The translations under genes and the position numbers were made by a program. A stretch of DNA of 5,592 bases from Lachnospiraceae bacterium (GTDB taxonomy: Bacteria; Bacillota_A; Clostridia; Lachnospirales; Lachnospiraceae): contig JAGZJD010000111.1 in the NCBI GenBank assembly GCA_018365895.1, positions 1-5,592 of the forward strand. The letters run 5' to 3'. The notes beneath the pieces were generated by a model. The model was not told the DNA's origin and did not search any database. It worked only from the letters and a program-made list of their open reading frames with translations. The first letter of the stretch is position 1. Each line of letters begins with the position of its first letter. This document shows positions 1 through 5,164 of the stretch, piece after piece.

Positions 1-544
1 TATGTCATCAGGACCAAGAGCAGGCTTTCATGAAATCAATCTTCCAGAGAGACAAAACGGTTCTTCTATTATGCCAGGAAAAGTAAATCCTGTAATTCCG
101 GAAGTTGTTAATCAGGTTGCTTTTAATATTATCGGAAACGACCTTACAATTACGATGGCTGCAGAGGCAGGGCAGCTTGAATTAAATGCGTTTGAACCGA
201 TTATATTCTATTGTATGTTCCAATCAATAGATACATTGGCATACGCAGTTCATACATTTGTAGAAAATTGTGTGAAAGGTATTACTGCCAATGAGACAAG
301 ATGCCGATATCTGGTGGAGAACAGCGTTGGTATTATTACTGCAATCTGTCCGCATGTGGGATATCAGAAGGCAGCAGATATAGCGAAAAAGGCAATGAAA
401 ACAGGAGAGTCTATAAGAAGTTTAATTTTACAAGAAAAACTTCTTGATGAAGAAGAATTAGATATTATCTTAGAACCAACACAGATGACAGAGCCGGGAA
501 TATCAGGAAAAGAGTTGTTGCTTAAAAATTCAGAAGCCTTATAA
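1..544 (+). CDS. aspA: Aspartate ammonia-lyase (aspartase), C-terminal part; 5' end outside window
   Basis: Aspartase reversibly deaminates L-aspartate to fumarate and ammonia in the cytoplasm, feeding fumarate to anaerobic metabolism. The frame is open from the left edge and ends at TAA 542-544. The visible 180 residues contain the superfamily signature GSSIMPGKVNP (fragment residues 20-30), the flexible loop whose serine is the catalytic base in aspartases and fumarases. Around it are SSGPRAG, EINLPERQ, GNDLTITMAAEAGQLELN and GITANE, which I recognise from E. coli AspA and which favour aspartase over fumarase. In E. coli AspA (478 residues) the signature lies near residue 317, so roughly 300 residues are missing upstream. 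The ATG at base 2 is an internal methionine, not the start. The C-terminal small domain is complete. No terminator follows, so read-through into the next gene 101 nt downstream is possible. Aspartase identity is very likely; gene completeness cannot be judged. Confidence 0.95.
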   Translation, partial: MSSGPRAGFHEINLPERQNGSSIMPGKVNPVIPEVVNQVAFNIIGNDLTITMAAEAGQLELNAFEPIIFYCMFQSIDTLAYAVHTFVENCVKGITANETRCRYLVENSVGIITAICPHVGYQKAADIAKKAMKTGESIRSLILQEKLLDEEELDIILEPTQMTEPGISGKELLLKNSEAL

Positions 545-545
545 T
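518..545 (+). promoter_or_regulatory. Possible sigma-A promoter at the end of aspA for the C_GCAxxG_C_C gene
   Basis: A perfect TATAAT (540-545) overlaps the aspA stop codon. It is preceded after 16 bp by a weak -35, TTGCTT (518-523). Transcription would start near 552, placing a long hairpin (557-620) at the very 5' end of the leader. The weak -35 and general A+T richness make this tentative. Confidence 0.3.
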
Positions 546-556
546 AAAACTATAAG

Positions 557-620
557 AGTACTTATATATAAATGATCCGTATTTTCTGTAAGGAAAAGAT
601 TACGGAGATGAAGAAGTACT
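557..620 (+). other. Long imperfect stem-loop in the leader before the C_GCAxxG_C_C gene
   Basis: Three stacked helices are visible. AGTACTT (557-563) pairs with AAGTACT (614-620). TCCGTA (576-581) pairs with TACGGA (601-606). TTTTC (582-586) pairs with GAAAA (593-597), with a GAT bulge at 598-600 and loop TGTAAG. No U-run follows (the next bases are A-rich), so it is not a plus-strand intrinsic terminator. It may be a structured 5' leader, a processing or stability element between aspA and the next gene, or an accidental fold. Confidence 0.4.
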
Positions 621-623
621 AAA

Positions 624-640
624 AAAGGAAAAAAGGGTGA
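624..640 (+). promoter_or_regulatory. Ribosome-binding region that decides the start of the 646 gene
   Basis: GGGTGA (635-640) lies 5 nt before ATG 646 and matches the anti-Shine-Dalgarno end. A separate AAAGGA (624-629) lies 7 nt before an in-frame GTG at 637. ATG 646 is preferred because the family's N-terminus normally starts shortly before the helix leading to GYNC, but GTG 637 (three extra residues) cannot be excluded. Confidence 0.5.
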
Positions 641-645
641 AAAAC

Positions 646-1053
646 ATGAAAGCAACAAAAGAAATAGCAGTCGAAAAATTCAAAAAAGGATATAACTGCT
701 GTCAGGCTGTAGCATGTGCATATTGCGAGGAACTTGGTGTCAAAGAAGAAGACATGTTCCGTATAACCGAAGGGTTTGGAAGTGGTATGGGAGGATTAAA
801 AGATACTTGCGGAGCAGTGACAGGTATGTTTCTTATTATCAGCTTGTATAACAGTGCCGGTGATCTGAATGATCCTAAGAAGACTAAAATGGACACTTAC
901 AAAAAATTCCGAGAAGCGGCAGCGGCTTTTGAAGAGAAAAACCGTTCTATTTACTGTCGTGATCTGAAAAATATCGATGGACCTCAGCCATTGATCTGTT
1001 GTGTGCAATGTGTGGAAGATGCAGCTGCATGGATTGATGAAAATTTAAAATAA
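646..1053 (+). CDS. C_GCAxxG_C_C family cysteine-rich protein (first copy)
   Basis: This 135-residue protein belongs to the C_GCAxxG_C_C family of probable redox-active or metal-binding proteins; no reaction is established. Visible marks, in order, are F-x2-GYNCCQAV (Cys18, Cys19), a glycine-rich stretch GFGSGMGG (43-50), the central TCGAVTG (Cys55), YCRDL (Cys104) where the family usually has SxxCRxL, and a C-terminal CCVQC cluster (Cys118, 119, 122). With Cys24 and Cys27 the total is nine cysteines in 135 residues. There is no signal peptide or membrane segment, so it should be cytoplasmic. Length is normal for the family. It starts 101 nt after aspA in the same direction and ends at a strong terminator, so it is either cotranscribed with aspA or driven by the weak promoter near 518-545. 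An in-frame GTG at 637 is an alternative start. Family assignment is confident; the function is unknown. Confidence 0.88.
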   Translation: MKATKEIAVEKFKKGYNCCQAVACAYCEELGVKEEDMFRITEGFGSGMGGLKDTCGAVTGMFLIISLYNSAGDLNDPKKTKMDTYKKFREAAAAFEEKNRSIYCRDLKNIDGPQPLICCVQCVEDAAAWIDENLK

Positions 1054-1074
1054 AGAGATATAAGAAAAGAGGGT

Positions 1075-1123
1075 GTCTGCCAATCGTTTTCGCTCAAATG
1101 ATTGGCAGGCGACTTTCTTTTTT
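1075..1123 (+). terminator. Intrinsic terminator after the first C_GCAxxG_C_C gene
   Basis: CTGCCAATC (1077-1085) pairs perfectly with GATTGGCAG (1100-1108) around a 14-nt loop. A T-rich run (1114-1123, one C) follows. It begins about 20 nt after the stop codon at 1053 and would end the aspA-side transcript. Confidence 0.88.
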
Positions 1124-1172
1124 GCAGATTATTTCAAATATATTCGTTTCGAGTATGTGAATAAATTTTCTC

Positions 1173-1201
1173 TTGAGATTTTTCTAAGTCTATCATATAC
1201 T
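1173..1201 (+). promoter_or_regulatory. Orphan sigma-A-like promoter
   Basis: TTGAGA (1173-1178) and TATACT (1196-1201) each match 5 of 6 consensus bases with an ideal 17-bp spacer. Transcription would begin near 1208. No intact gene follows: only the inverted repeat at 1245-1258 and the decayed Rpn remnant. It may be left over from a deleted gene. Apart from this element and the inverted repeat, I see nothing in 1124-1282. Confidence 0.4.
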
Positions 1202-1244
1202 TGATTTATCAGAGAATTCTATTTTGATTATTCTAATATCATTT

Positions 1245-1258
1245 TGACCATTCGGTCA
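1245..1258. promoter_or_regulatory. Inverted repeat TGACC-N4-GGTCA, operator-like
   Basis: TGACC (1245-1249) and GGTCA (1254-1258) are perfect inverted arms around ATTC. Short palindromes of this build are typical of TetR-family operators. It sits about 37 nt downstream of the predicted start of the orphan promoter. No regulator gene lies beside it, so the role is inference from the sequence shape alone. Confidence 0.3.
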
Positions 1259-1282
1259 GAGGATTCCAGAAAAACTTATTAA

Positions 1283-1680
1283 GCACAAATAACAGATAGC
1301 GGGAAACTCTTGTATACGGATAAGATGGAAATTCATATTGTAGAACTTCCGAAACTTAAAAAATATCAATATCCGGAAACAGAGTTACTCAGATGGGCGC
1401 GTTTCTTTAATGCAGAGAATAAGGAGGAAATGCAAATGGCTGTTCAGGGAGATAAATACATGGAAAAAGCATACAATCGTTTGGTAAATTTGAGTGCTGA
1501 TGATGAAAAACGTCTGGAGTATGAAGAAAGACAAAAGGCAATTCGAGATTACAATCATATGATTAATAGTGGATGGCGTACAGGACATGCAAGGGGATAT
1601 GCAGAAGGAAGAATATTTCATTATCAGAAAAAGAAATAGAGGAATTTATGGAGAAATATTGGAAAAGAGCCGAGAGTTAG
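1283..1680 (+). pseudogene. Decayed Rpn-family / PD-(D/E)XK nuclease 'transposase' gene, C-terminal remnant
   Basis: Rpn (recombination-promoting nuclease, PD-(D/E)XK superfamily 'transposase') proteins are usually about 280-330 residues; only the C-terminal part is present. From 1283 the frame reads DSGKLLYTDKMEIHIVELPKL, then LLRWARFF, a run including DEKRLEYEERQKAIRDYNH, then GHARGYAEGR. These are hallmarks of the middle-to-end of this family. An in-frame TAA at 1280-1282 blocks the frame upstream, and no catalytic-core sequence is recognisable further 5'. The open stretch from TTG 1310 has no ribosome site. Its current stop is TAG at 1637-1639. However, shifting frame near 1610 gives NISLSEKEIEEFMEKYWK and then RAES, ending at TAG 1678-1680, which resembles the normal charged helical tail of these proteins. 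The gene therefore seems to carry a 1-nt frameshift as well as the 5' loss. It lacks the catalytic residues and should be inactive. Confidence 0.75.
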
Positions 1681-1696
1681 AAATTTCTCGGCTCTT
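1665..1696. terminator. Perfect 11-bp hairpin between converging genes, probable terminator for the minus-strand gene
   Basis: AAGAGCCGAGA (1665-1675) pairs perfectly with TCTCGGCTCTT (1686-1696) around a 10-nt loop. On the minus strand the stem runs into CTTTTCC, a short T-run, 25 nt past the stop of the gene at 1721-2179. On the plus strand the tail is only mildly T-rich, so activity in that direction is less certain. The left arm overlaps the frameshifted tail of the Rpn remnant. Confidence 0.65.
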
Positions 1697-1720
1697 AGTC
1701 TCTTATCTTCTGAATTATGC

Positions 1721-2179
1721 TTAGGCATTATCTTTCTCATATTCACGGATTAGAATTTCTGCTACAGCAGTAACAGCAAATCTTACCATTCGGATACAGT
1801 GACATTTGCGTTCTTGTGAATTTTTGTCAGGATAATTTTTGATGAGAACACGACAGCATGTTGTACCGAATTCCTTTTTAAATTTATCGTGAAACTCATT
1901 TGTCAACTCAAAACATCTATTTATCTTTGGATCACCCGGCGTAGTTCTTCCATATAAGAAACCGATACACATTGCCCCGCCTGCCACAGCGCCGCAGAGA
2001 CATCCGGCTCCGCCAAGTCCCCAAGGAAATCCTGAACTCATGGCAATTGCACTGTCAGGAATATTAAGATCAAAAGCATCTCTAATTGCTGCAATTACAG
2101 ATTCTGAACAGGCAAAACCGGTAGTGAAGATTTTCTCGGCATCATCCTGAAGTTTGTTCATGTCGATGTTAGTGTTCAT
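1721..2179 (-). CDS. C_GCAxxG_C_C family cysteine-rich protein (second copy)
   Basis: This is a 152-residue member of the same family as the gene at 646-1053 but clearly diverged. Marks in order: F-x2-GFACSESV (Cys24), the glycine-rich FPWGLGGAGCLCGAVAGG (Cys60, Cys62), Cys71, the segment GRTTPGDPKIN, EFGTTCCRVL (Cys108, Cys109) and a C-terminal CHC (Cys126, Cys128). It has nine cysteines, no signal peptide and no transmembrane segment. It is a fuller match to the family pattern than the first copy, retaining the FGxxxCR region. The ATG at 2179 is preceded by AAGGAGG (2189-2195) at 9-nt spacing, so the start is well supported. It lies 70 nt downstream of the ABC permease gene in the same direction with no terminator between, but has its own promoter (2221-2249), so it can be expressed separately. 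A redox or metal-related role is plausible from the cysteines; the function is not known. Confidence 0.9.
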   Translation of the reverse strand: MNTNIDMNKLQDDAEKIFTTGFACSESVIAAIRDAFDLNIPDSAIAMSSGFPWGLGGAGCLCGAVAGGAMCIGFLYGRTTPGDPKINRCFELTNEFHDKFKKEFGTTCCRVLIKNYPDKNSQERKCHCIRMVRFAVTAVAEILIREYEKDNA

Positions 2180-2194
2180 AGATACTCTCCTCCT

Positions 2195-2205
2195 TCGTTA
2201 TACGA
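2195..2205. promoter_or_regulatory. Short palindrome TCGT-TAT-ACGA in the leader of the second C_GCAxxG_C_C gene
   Basis: An 11-bp inverted repeat with 4-bp arms lies between the predicted transcription start (near 2214) and the Shine-Dalgarno sequence, touching the latter. It could be an operator half or chance; the arms are short. Confidence 0.15.
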
Positions 2206-2220
2206 ATAATTATTAGTTTT

Positions 2221-2249
2221 ATTTTACATCTTAGTCATTGATATTTCAA
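2221..2249 (-). promoter_or_regulatory. Sigma-A promoter of the second C_GCAxxG_C_C gene
   Basis: Read on the minus strand: TTGAAA (2244-2249), 17 bp, TAAAAT (2221-2226), each 5 of 6 to consensus. The -35 directly abuts the stop codon of the permease gene (2250-2252). Transcription would start near 2214, giving a leader of about 35 nt. Confidence 0.55.
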
Positions 2250-2978
2250 TTATATCTCTACTCTTTTTGCCAGCGGATAACTGATAATTCCAAGTATTGC
2301 GGCAATGACTGAAATAGTTATAATTCCATAGAGAGGATTTCCGCTTGCCATGCCGGTAATGCGGAAAATAAAATCAAGAACAGTATTCCAAAACTCAGGA
2401 ATAAATCCATAAGATAATGGAAGTATGAAGAAGAAAAGAACAGGAAGCCCTGCGGCAATCACAACTTTTCCTATTTTAGATGCTTTATAAAATAAAATGG
2501 TGACAAAATATCCGCTTAAAAAACATAAGTTATATGCAGAAAATATAAAAAGCATACTTACTATAAATATAATAATTATATTCTGGTCAAATCTGGAATA
2601 TAAAAGACCAAACATAGTAGACCAATGAAGTCCTGACATCTGAATAAAAATTAAGGTAAAAATAATGGTTGCGATAGCAAGAATAAAATTAATAATCAAC
2701 ATACAGTACATGCAGCTTTTAAAAAATGTTTTTCTGGAAATTCCGTTCTGTGCTACCATCCAGAAATGTTCTTTAAAAATCGCAAGACCCATAATAAAAG
2801 TAAATATCGTTGATGAAAAGTCCATGCTGTTATAGCCATTTACATGTGCGCCGCCCGGTTTAGCTCCGGTCGAGATAACAGTAACTCCGATGATAATGGC
2901 AACTGCTATATAGATACTAAGATAAACGAATAAAGATGTCCGAAAGTCGTGTAACTGGTATTTTAATGTCTTTTTCAT
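2250..2978 (-). CDS. ABC transporter permease, ABC-2-like six-helix membrane protein
   Basis: This 242-residue integral membrane protein is the likely membrane half of the exporter whose ATPase is encoded just upstream. Hydrophobic segments lie at about 15-36, 54-69, 88-112, 133-162, 171-190 and 215-236, giving six likely helices with a short positively charged cytoplasmic start (MKKTLKYQLHDFR). The motif NGISRKTFFKS (78-88), between helices 2 and 3, is a cytoplasmic loop often seen in small ABC-2-type permeases partnered with YtrB/BcrA-like ATPases. The ATG follows the ATPase stop by 12 nt. The Shine-Dalgarno-like AGGGGGATGA overlaps that stop, indicating tight translational coupling. With one permease gene present, a homodimeric membrane domain is expected. 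The substrate cannot be read from the sequence; relatives handle peptides, antibiotics or lipid-linked compounds. There is no terminator downstream, so some read-through into the gene at 1721-2179 is likely. Confidence 0.85.
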   Translation of the reverse strand: MKKTLKYQLHDFRTSLFVYLSIYIAVAIIIGVTVISTGAKPGGAHVNGYNSMDFSSTIFTFIMGLAIFKEHFWMVAQNGISRKTFFKSCMYCMLIINFILAIATIIFTLIFIQMSGLHWSTMFGLLYSRFDQNIIIIFIVSMLFIFSAYNLCFLSGYFVTILFYKASKIGKVVIAAGLPVLFFFILPLSYGFIPEFWNTVLDFIFRITGMASGNPLYGIITISVIAAILGIISYPLAKRVEI

Positions 2979-2990
2979 AATATCATCCCC

Positions 2991-3851
2991 CTATACATTC
3001 GTTAATTGAATAAATAGTTTCTGAAGGTCTAATGCAGAAACTTCTAAGTTTTCAGGTAACGTTTCCTTCGGTTTTCCGAGAATGTATACACTTTTTAAAT
3101 TACCGATGGAATCTTCGCCGATAACTTTGCCGTTAATCATATTGTTTCTTATGTAATTATCTACGGAGGCGGCAGTTCCTGAAATTGCATATCCGCGTTT
3201 TAATAAATCTTCACAAGAACCTTTTTCGATAATTTCCCCATTTTTAATGATAATAACATCCTCAATAATATTAGAAACTTCTTCTATTAAATGTGTGGAA
3301 ATTACAATGGTAAATGGGTTTTCACTGTATTTCTCAATCAGTAATTTGTAAAATAATTCCCGGTGGTTTGCATCCAGCCCAAGCACAGGTTCATCTAAAA
3401 ATATGTAAGGCGTATTTACAGACAATGCAATTACATTTTTAAGTATAGACTTATAGCCGGTGGAAAGAGCGGAGGATTTCTTATTTAAGGGCAGTCCGAA
3501 AAGCTCTGCAACACGAAGCGCATAATCCATATCAAAAGCAGGATGAAATTCCTTTGTCCAGCGGAAAATCTTTTTAACTTTCATGCCTTCGGGGAATAAT
3601 AATTTTTCACTTGTAAAGTATAAGTGATTAAGTGCTTCATCGTTTTCGGTAAGAATATCACCATTTAGCGTAACTGTGCCTTCATCTGCATACACTCGAT
3701 TATTGATAACATTTAATAAAGTAGTTTTTCCTGCTCCGTTTCTTCCGAGCAGACCGTAAATCTTATTTTCTTCCAGATAAATATCTACATGGTCAAGTGC
3801 TTTTGTATCTTTGTATGTTTTAGAAACACCTTTTACTTCAATTCCTCTCAT
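2991..3851 (-). CDS. ABC transporter ATP-binding protein, YtrB/BcrA-like
   Basis: This 286-residue cytoplasmic ATPase powers the transporter. It has Walker A GRNGAGKT (36-43), an unusual signature LSTGY (129-133) in place of LSGGQ, Walker B YIFLDEP with catalytic Glu154, a D-loop at GLDA (158-161) and the switch His187 in STHL. Where a Q-loop glutamine is expected the sequence reads FTSEK (79-83), as is common in YtrB-like proteins. The nucleotide-binding domain covers about 1-215. The remaining 70 residues form a C-terminal extension typical of this group. The ATG overlaps the stop of the regulator gene by 4 nt (ATGA), and AAAGGGGAT lies upstream at normal spacing, so the start is secure and translation is coupled. 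With the regulator before it and the permease 12 nt after it, the gene is the centre of a three-gene operon. The family is certain; the export substrate is unknown. Confidence 0.93.
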   Translation of the reverse strand: MRGIEVKGVSKTYKDTKALDHVDIYLEENKIYGLLGRNGAGKTTLLNVINNRVYADEGTVTLNGDILTENDEALNHLYFTSEKLLFPEGMKVKKIFRWTKEFHPAFDMDYALRVAELFGLPLNKKSSALSTGYKSILKNVIALSVNTPYIFLDEPVLGLDANHRELFYKLLIEKYSENPFTIVISTHLIEEVSNIIEDVIIIKNGEIIEKGSCEDLLKRGYAISGTAASVDNYIRNNMINGKVIGEDSIGNLKSVYILGKPKETLPENLEVSALDLQKLFIQLTNV

Positions 3852-4216
3852 TTTGAAAATCCCCTTTCTACCATGGCAATAATCTCATCGCCTGTAATGC
3901 CCAGTCGTTTTGCTTCGTCTATTAATTTACTGATATAGTTGTCATAAAATTGATTTTGACGTTTTTGTTTCAACTTTTTAACAGCTCCTTTTGTTACAAA
4001 CATACCAACGCCCCTTCTCTTAAAAATAATGTTTTCGTCCACAAGAAGATTGATTCCTTTCAACGCAGTAGCTGGATTGATTTTGTAGTTTACAGAAAAC
4101 TCTGTAATAGAAGGGATTTGTTCTTCTTCTGGAAATATTCCGGTCAAAATGCCATCTTCAACGCCTTCGGCTATTTGTATAAAGATTGGCTTCTCGCTGT
4201 TCATATCTATTTTCAC
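3848..4216 (-). CDS. GntR-family transcriptional regulator, YtrA subfamily
   Basis: This 122-residue DNA-binding protein has an N-terminal winged helix (about 1-75) and a short helical C-terminal tail (about 80-120). That short tail is the hallmark of the YtrA subfamily, which lacks a large ligand-binding domain. Visible marks are the opening KIDMNSEKPIFIQIAEGVEDGI, the helix-turn-helix IPSITEFSVNYKINPATALKGI (34-55) and the wing RRGVGMFV (67-74). The start is GTG at 4214-4216, with AAAGGAGG (4222-4229) at 5-nt spacing. The next in-frame ATG at 4204 is too far from any ribosome site and would cut the conserved start. The gene overlaps the ATPase gene by 4 nt. YtrA-type proteins typically repress their own ABC-transporter operon and are relieved by cell-envelope stress. 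Two inverted repeats between promoter and start fit such autorepression, but this is inference. Confidence 0.92.
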   Translation of the reverse strand: MKIDMNSEKPIFIQIAEGVEDGILTGIFPEEEQIPSITEFSVNYKINPATALKGINLLVDENIIFKRRGVGMFVTKGAVKKLKQKRQNQFYDNYISKLIDEAKRLGITGDEIIAMVERGFSK

Positions 4217-4221
4217 GTTGT

Positions 4222-4229
4222 CCTCCTTT
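4222..4229 (-). promoter_or_regulatory. Strong ribosome-binding site fixing a GTG start
   Basis: AAAGGAGG read on the minus strand, 5 nt before GTG 4216. It decides the start of the GntR gene in favour of GTG over the ATG at 4204. Confidence 0.85.
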
Positions 4230-4232
4230 CTT

Positions 4233-4247
4233 GATAAGTTACTTATC
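4233..4247. promoter_or_regulatory. Perfect inverted repeat GATAAG-N3-CTTATC, candidate YtrA-type operator
   Basis: Six-base arms GATAAG (4233-4238) and CTTATC (4242-4247) flank TTA. The repeat lies in the untranslated leader of the transporter operon, about 27-41 nt after the predicted transcription start and just before the Shine-Dalgarno sequence. A protein bound here would block elongation; as RNA the hairpin is weak. A binding site for the encoded regulator is inferred from position. Confidence 0.5.
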
Positions 4248-4251
4248 TGGT

Positions 4252-4273
4252 TAGTTAGTTGAGTAATTAACTA
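4252..4273. promoter_or_regulatory. Inverted repeat TAGTTA-N10-TAACTA at the operon's transcription start, second candidate operator
   Basis: TAGTTA (4252-4257) and TAACTA (4268-4273) are inverted arms. An alternative pairing TAGTT-N8-AACTA (4256-4273) uses a second TAGTT copy. The site covers the predicted start point (near 4274) to about +22, where a repressor would be effective. Sequence A+T richness lowers certainty. Confidence 0.4.
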
Positions 4274-4280
4274 TAATTGG

Positions 4281-4309
4281 AGTATAAGTGAGAAAAGAAG
4301 AAATGTCAA
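4281..4309 (-). promoter_or_regulatory. Near-perfect sigma-A promoter of the GntR-ABC operon
   Basis: Read on the minus strand: TTGACA (4304-4309), 17 bp, TATACT (4281-4286). The -35 is perfect and the -10 matches 5 of 6. Transcription would start near 4274, giving a leader of about 58 nt holding both inverted repeats. Such a strong promoter fits a system normally held off by a repressor. Confidence 0.8.
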
Positions 4310-4331
4310 TATATAAATAAAATCTTTTATC

Positions 4332-4360
4332 TTTACTTTCAAAGTTGTTGCTATTATACT
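4332..4360 (+). promoter_or_regulatory. Sigma-A promoter of the acyltransferase gene
   Basis: TTTACT (4332-4337) and TATACT (4355-4360) with a 17-bp spacer. The -35 matches 4 of 6. Transcription would start near 4367, about 38 nt before ATG 4405. It is back to back with the operon promoter on the other strand, their -35 boxes 22 bp apart. Confidence 0.5.
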
Positions 4361-4404
4361 AAGAAACAGAGAAATTTCAAGAAGAAATAGAGGAGTTAAA
4401 AAAT

Positions 4405-5121
4405 ATGAAACGAATTTTAATGATGGTATTTCGAAATATTCTTCTTGTTCCTTATATGTGGATTAAATTATGCTATCACGCAAGTCATGTGGATAAATAT
4501 ACAGAAGAAGAACATTATAAAATGCTCAGATTTATAACATATCGTGCCAATAAAGGCGGTAACGTAATTATAGACGTACACGGGCAGGAAAACATTCCAA
4601 AAGAAAATGGATTTATGTTCTTTCCAAATCACCAAGGTATGTACGATGTATTGGCAATTATTGATGCGTGTCCAAAGCCGTTTTCTGTTGTTGCAAAGAA
4701 AGAAGTTGCTAATGTACCATTTTTAAAGCAGGTGTTTGCATGTATGAAAGCATATATGCTGGATCGAGAAGACGTGCGTCAGGCAATGGAAGTTATTATT
4801 AATGTAACCAAGGAAGTTAAAAAAGGAAGAAACTATTTGATTTTTGCGGAAGGTACACGATCTAAAAAAGGAAACCAGATTCAGAACTTTAAAGGAGGAA
4901 GTTTCAAATCTGCGACAAAAGCAAGATGTCCCATTGTTCCGGTAGCGTTGATTGATTCATTTAAACCATTTGACACAAATTCTATCACTCCAGTTACAGT
5001 TCAGGTACATTTTTTAGAGCCGCTTCTATATGAAAAGTATAAAGATATGAAGACAAATGAAATTGCAGAAATCGTAAAAGAAAGAATACAAAATAAGATT
5101 AATGAAAACATTGTGAAATAA
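4405..5121 (+). CDS. Lysophospholipid acyltransferase family protein, PlsC-like (1-acylglycerol-3-phosphate acyltransferase)
   Basis: This is a 238-residue membrane-associated acyltransferase, probably converting lysophosphatidic acid to phosphatidic acid in phospholipid synthesis. Key motifs are NHQGMYD with the catalytic pair His76 and Asp81 (NHx4D), the acceptor-binding region VAKKEVANVPF (96-106), MLDRED (118-123), FAEGTRSKKG (147-156) containing the phosphate-binding EGTR, FKGGSF (162-167) and PIVPVAL (176-182). A hydrophobic N-terminal segment (about 4-20) should anchor it to the inner face of the membrane. Length is normal for the family. ATG 4405 is preceded by GAGGAG (4390-4395) at 9-nt spacing. 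It is transcribed alone from its own promoter, divergently from the transporter operon, and has no terminator before the tRNA promoter. All catalytic residues are present, so it should be active. The family is certain; which lysophospholipid it prefers is not shown, since related proteins can act on other acceptors. Confidence 0.93.
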   Translation: MKRILMMVFRNILLVPYMWIKLCYHASHVDKYTEEEHYKMLRFITYRANKGGNVIIDVHGQENIPKENGFMFFPNHQGMYDVLAIIDACPKPFSVVAKKEVANVPFLKQVFACMKAYMLDREDVRQAMEVIINVTKEVKKGRNYLIFAEGTRSKKGNQIQNFKGGSFKSATKARCPIVPVALIDSFKPFDTNSITPVTVQVHFLEPLLYEKYKDMKTNEIAEIVKERIQNKINENIVK

Positions 5122-5125
5122 GGGA

Positions 5126-5154
5126 TTGACAATAGGTGGAACCTTTAGTATAAT
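5126..5154 (+). promoter_or_regulatory. Perfect-consensus sigma-A promoter of the tRNA-Ser gene
   Basis: TTGACA (5126-5131), 17 bp, TATAAT (5149-5154): all 12 consensus bases with ideal spacing. It starts 5 nt after the acyltransferase stop codon. Transcription should start near 5161, only a few bases before the mature tRNA. Confidence 0.93.
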
Positions 5155-5164
5155 AACCCTTGCT

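Noticed and set aside
702..1008. Two minus-strand open frames (64 and 70 residues) opposite the first C_GCAxxG_C_C gene
   Set aside because: Both are antisense shadows of a recognised gene without ribosome sites or family resemblance.
1385..1621. 78-residue minus-strand open frame opposite the Rpn remnant
   Set aside because: It is the complement of the recognisable Rpn C-terminal frame; its low-complexity Ser/Ile/Phe content reflects reverse reading.
1310..1639. Intact 109-residue gene starting at TTG 1310
   Set aside because: No ribosome site precedes it, homology extends upstream of the TTG to 1283, and the 3' end is frameshifted. It is better explained as a pseudogene.
3950..4234. 94-residue plus-strand open frame opposite the GntR gene
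   Set aside because: It lies antisense to a clear YtrA-subfamily gene, has no ribosome site and a composition typical of a shadow frame.
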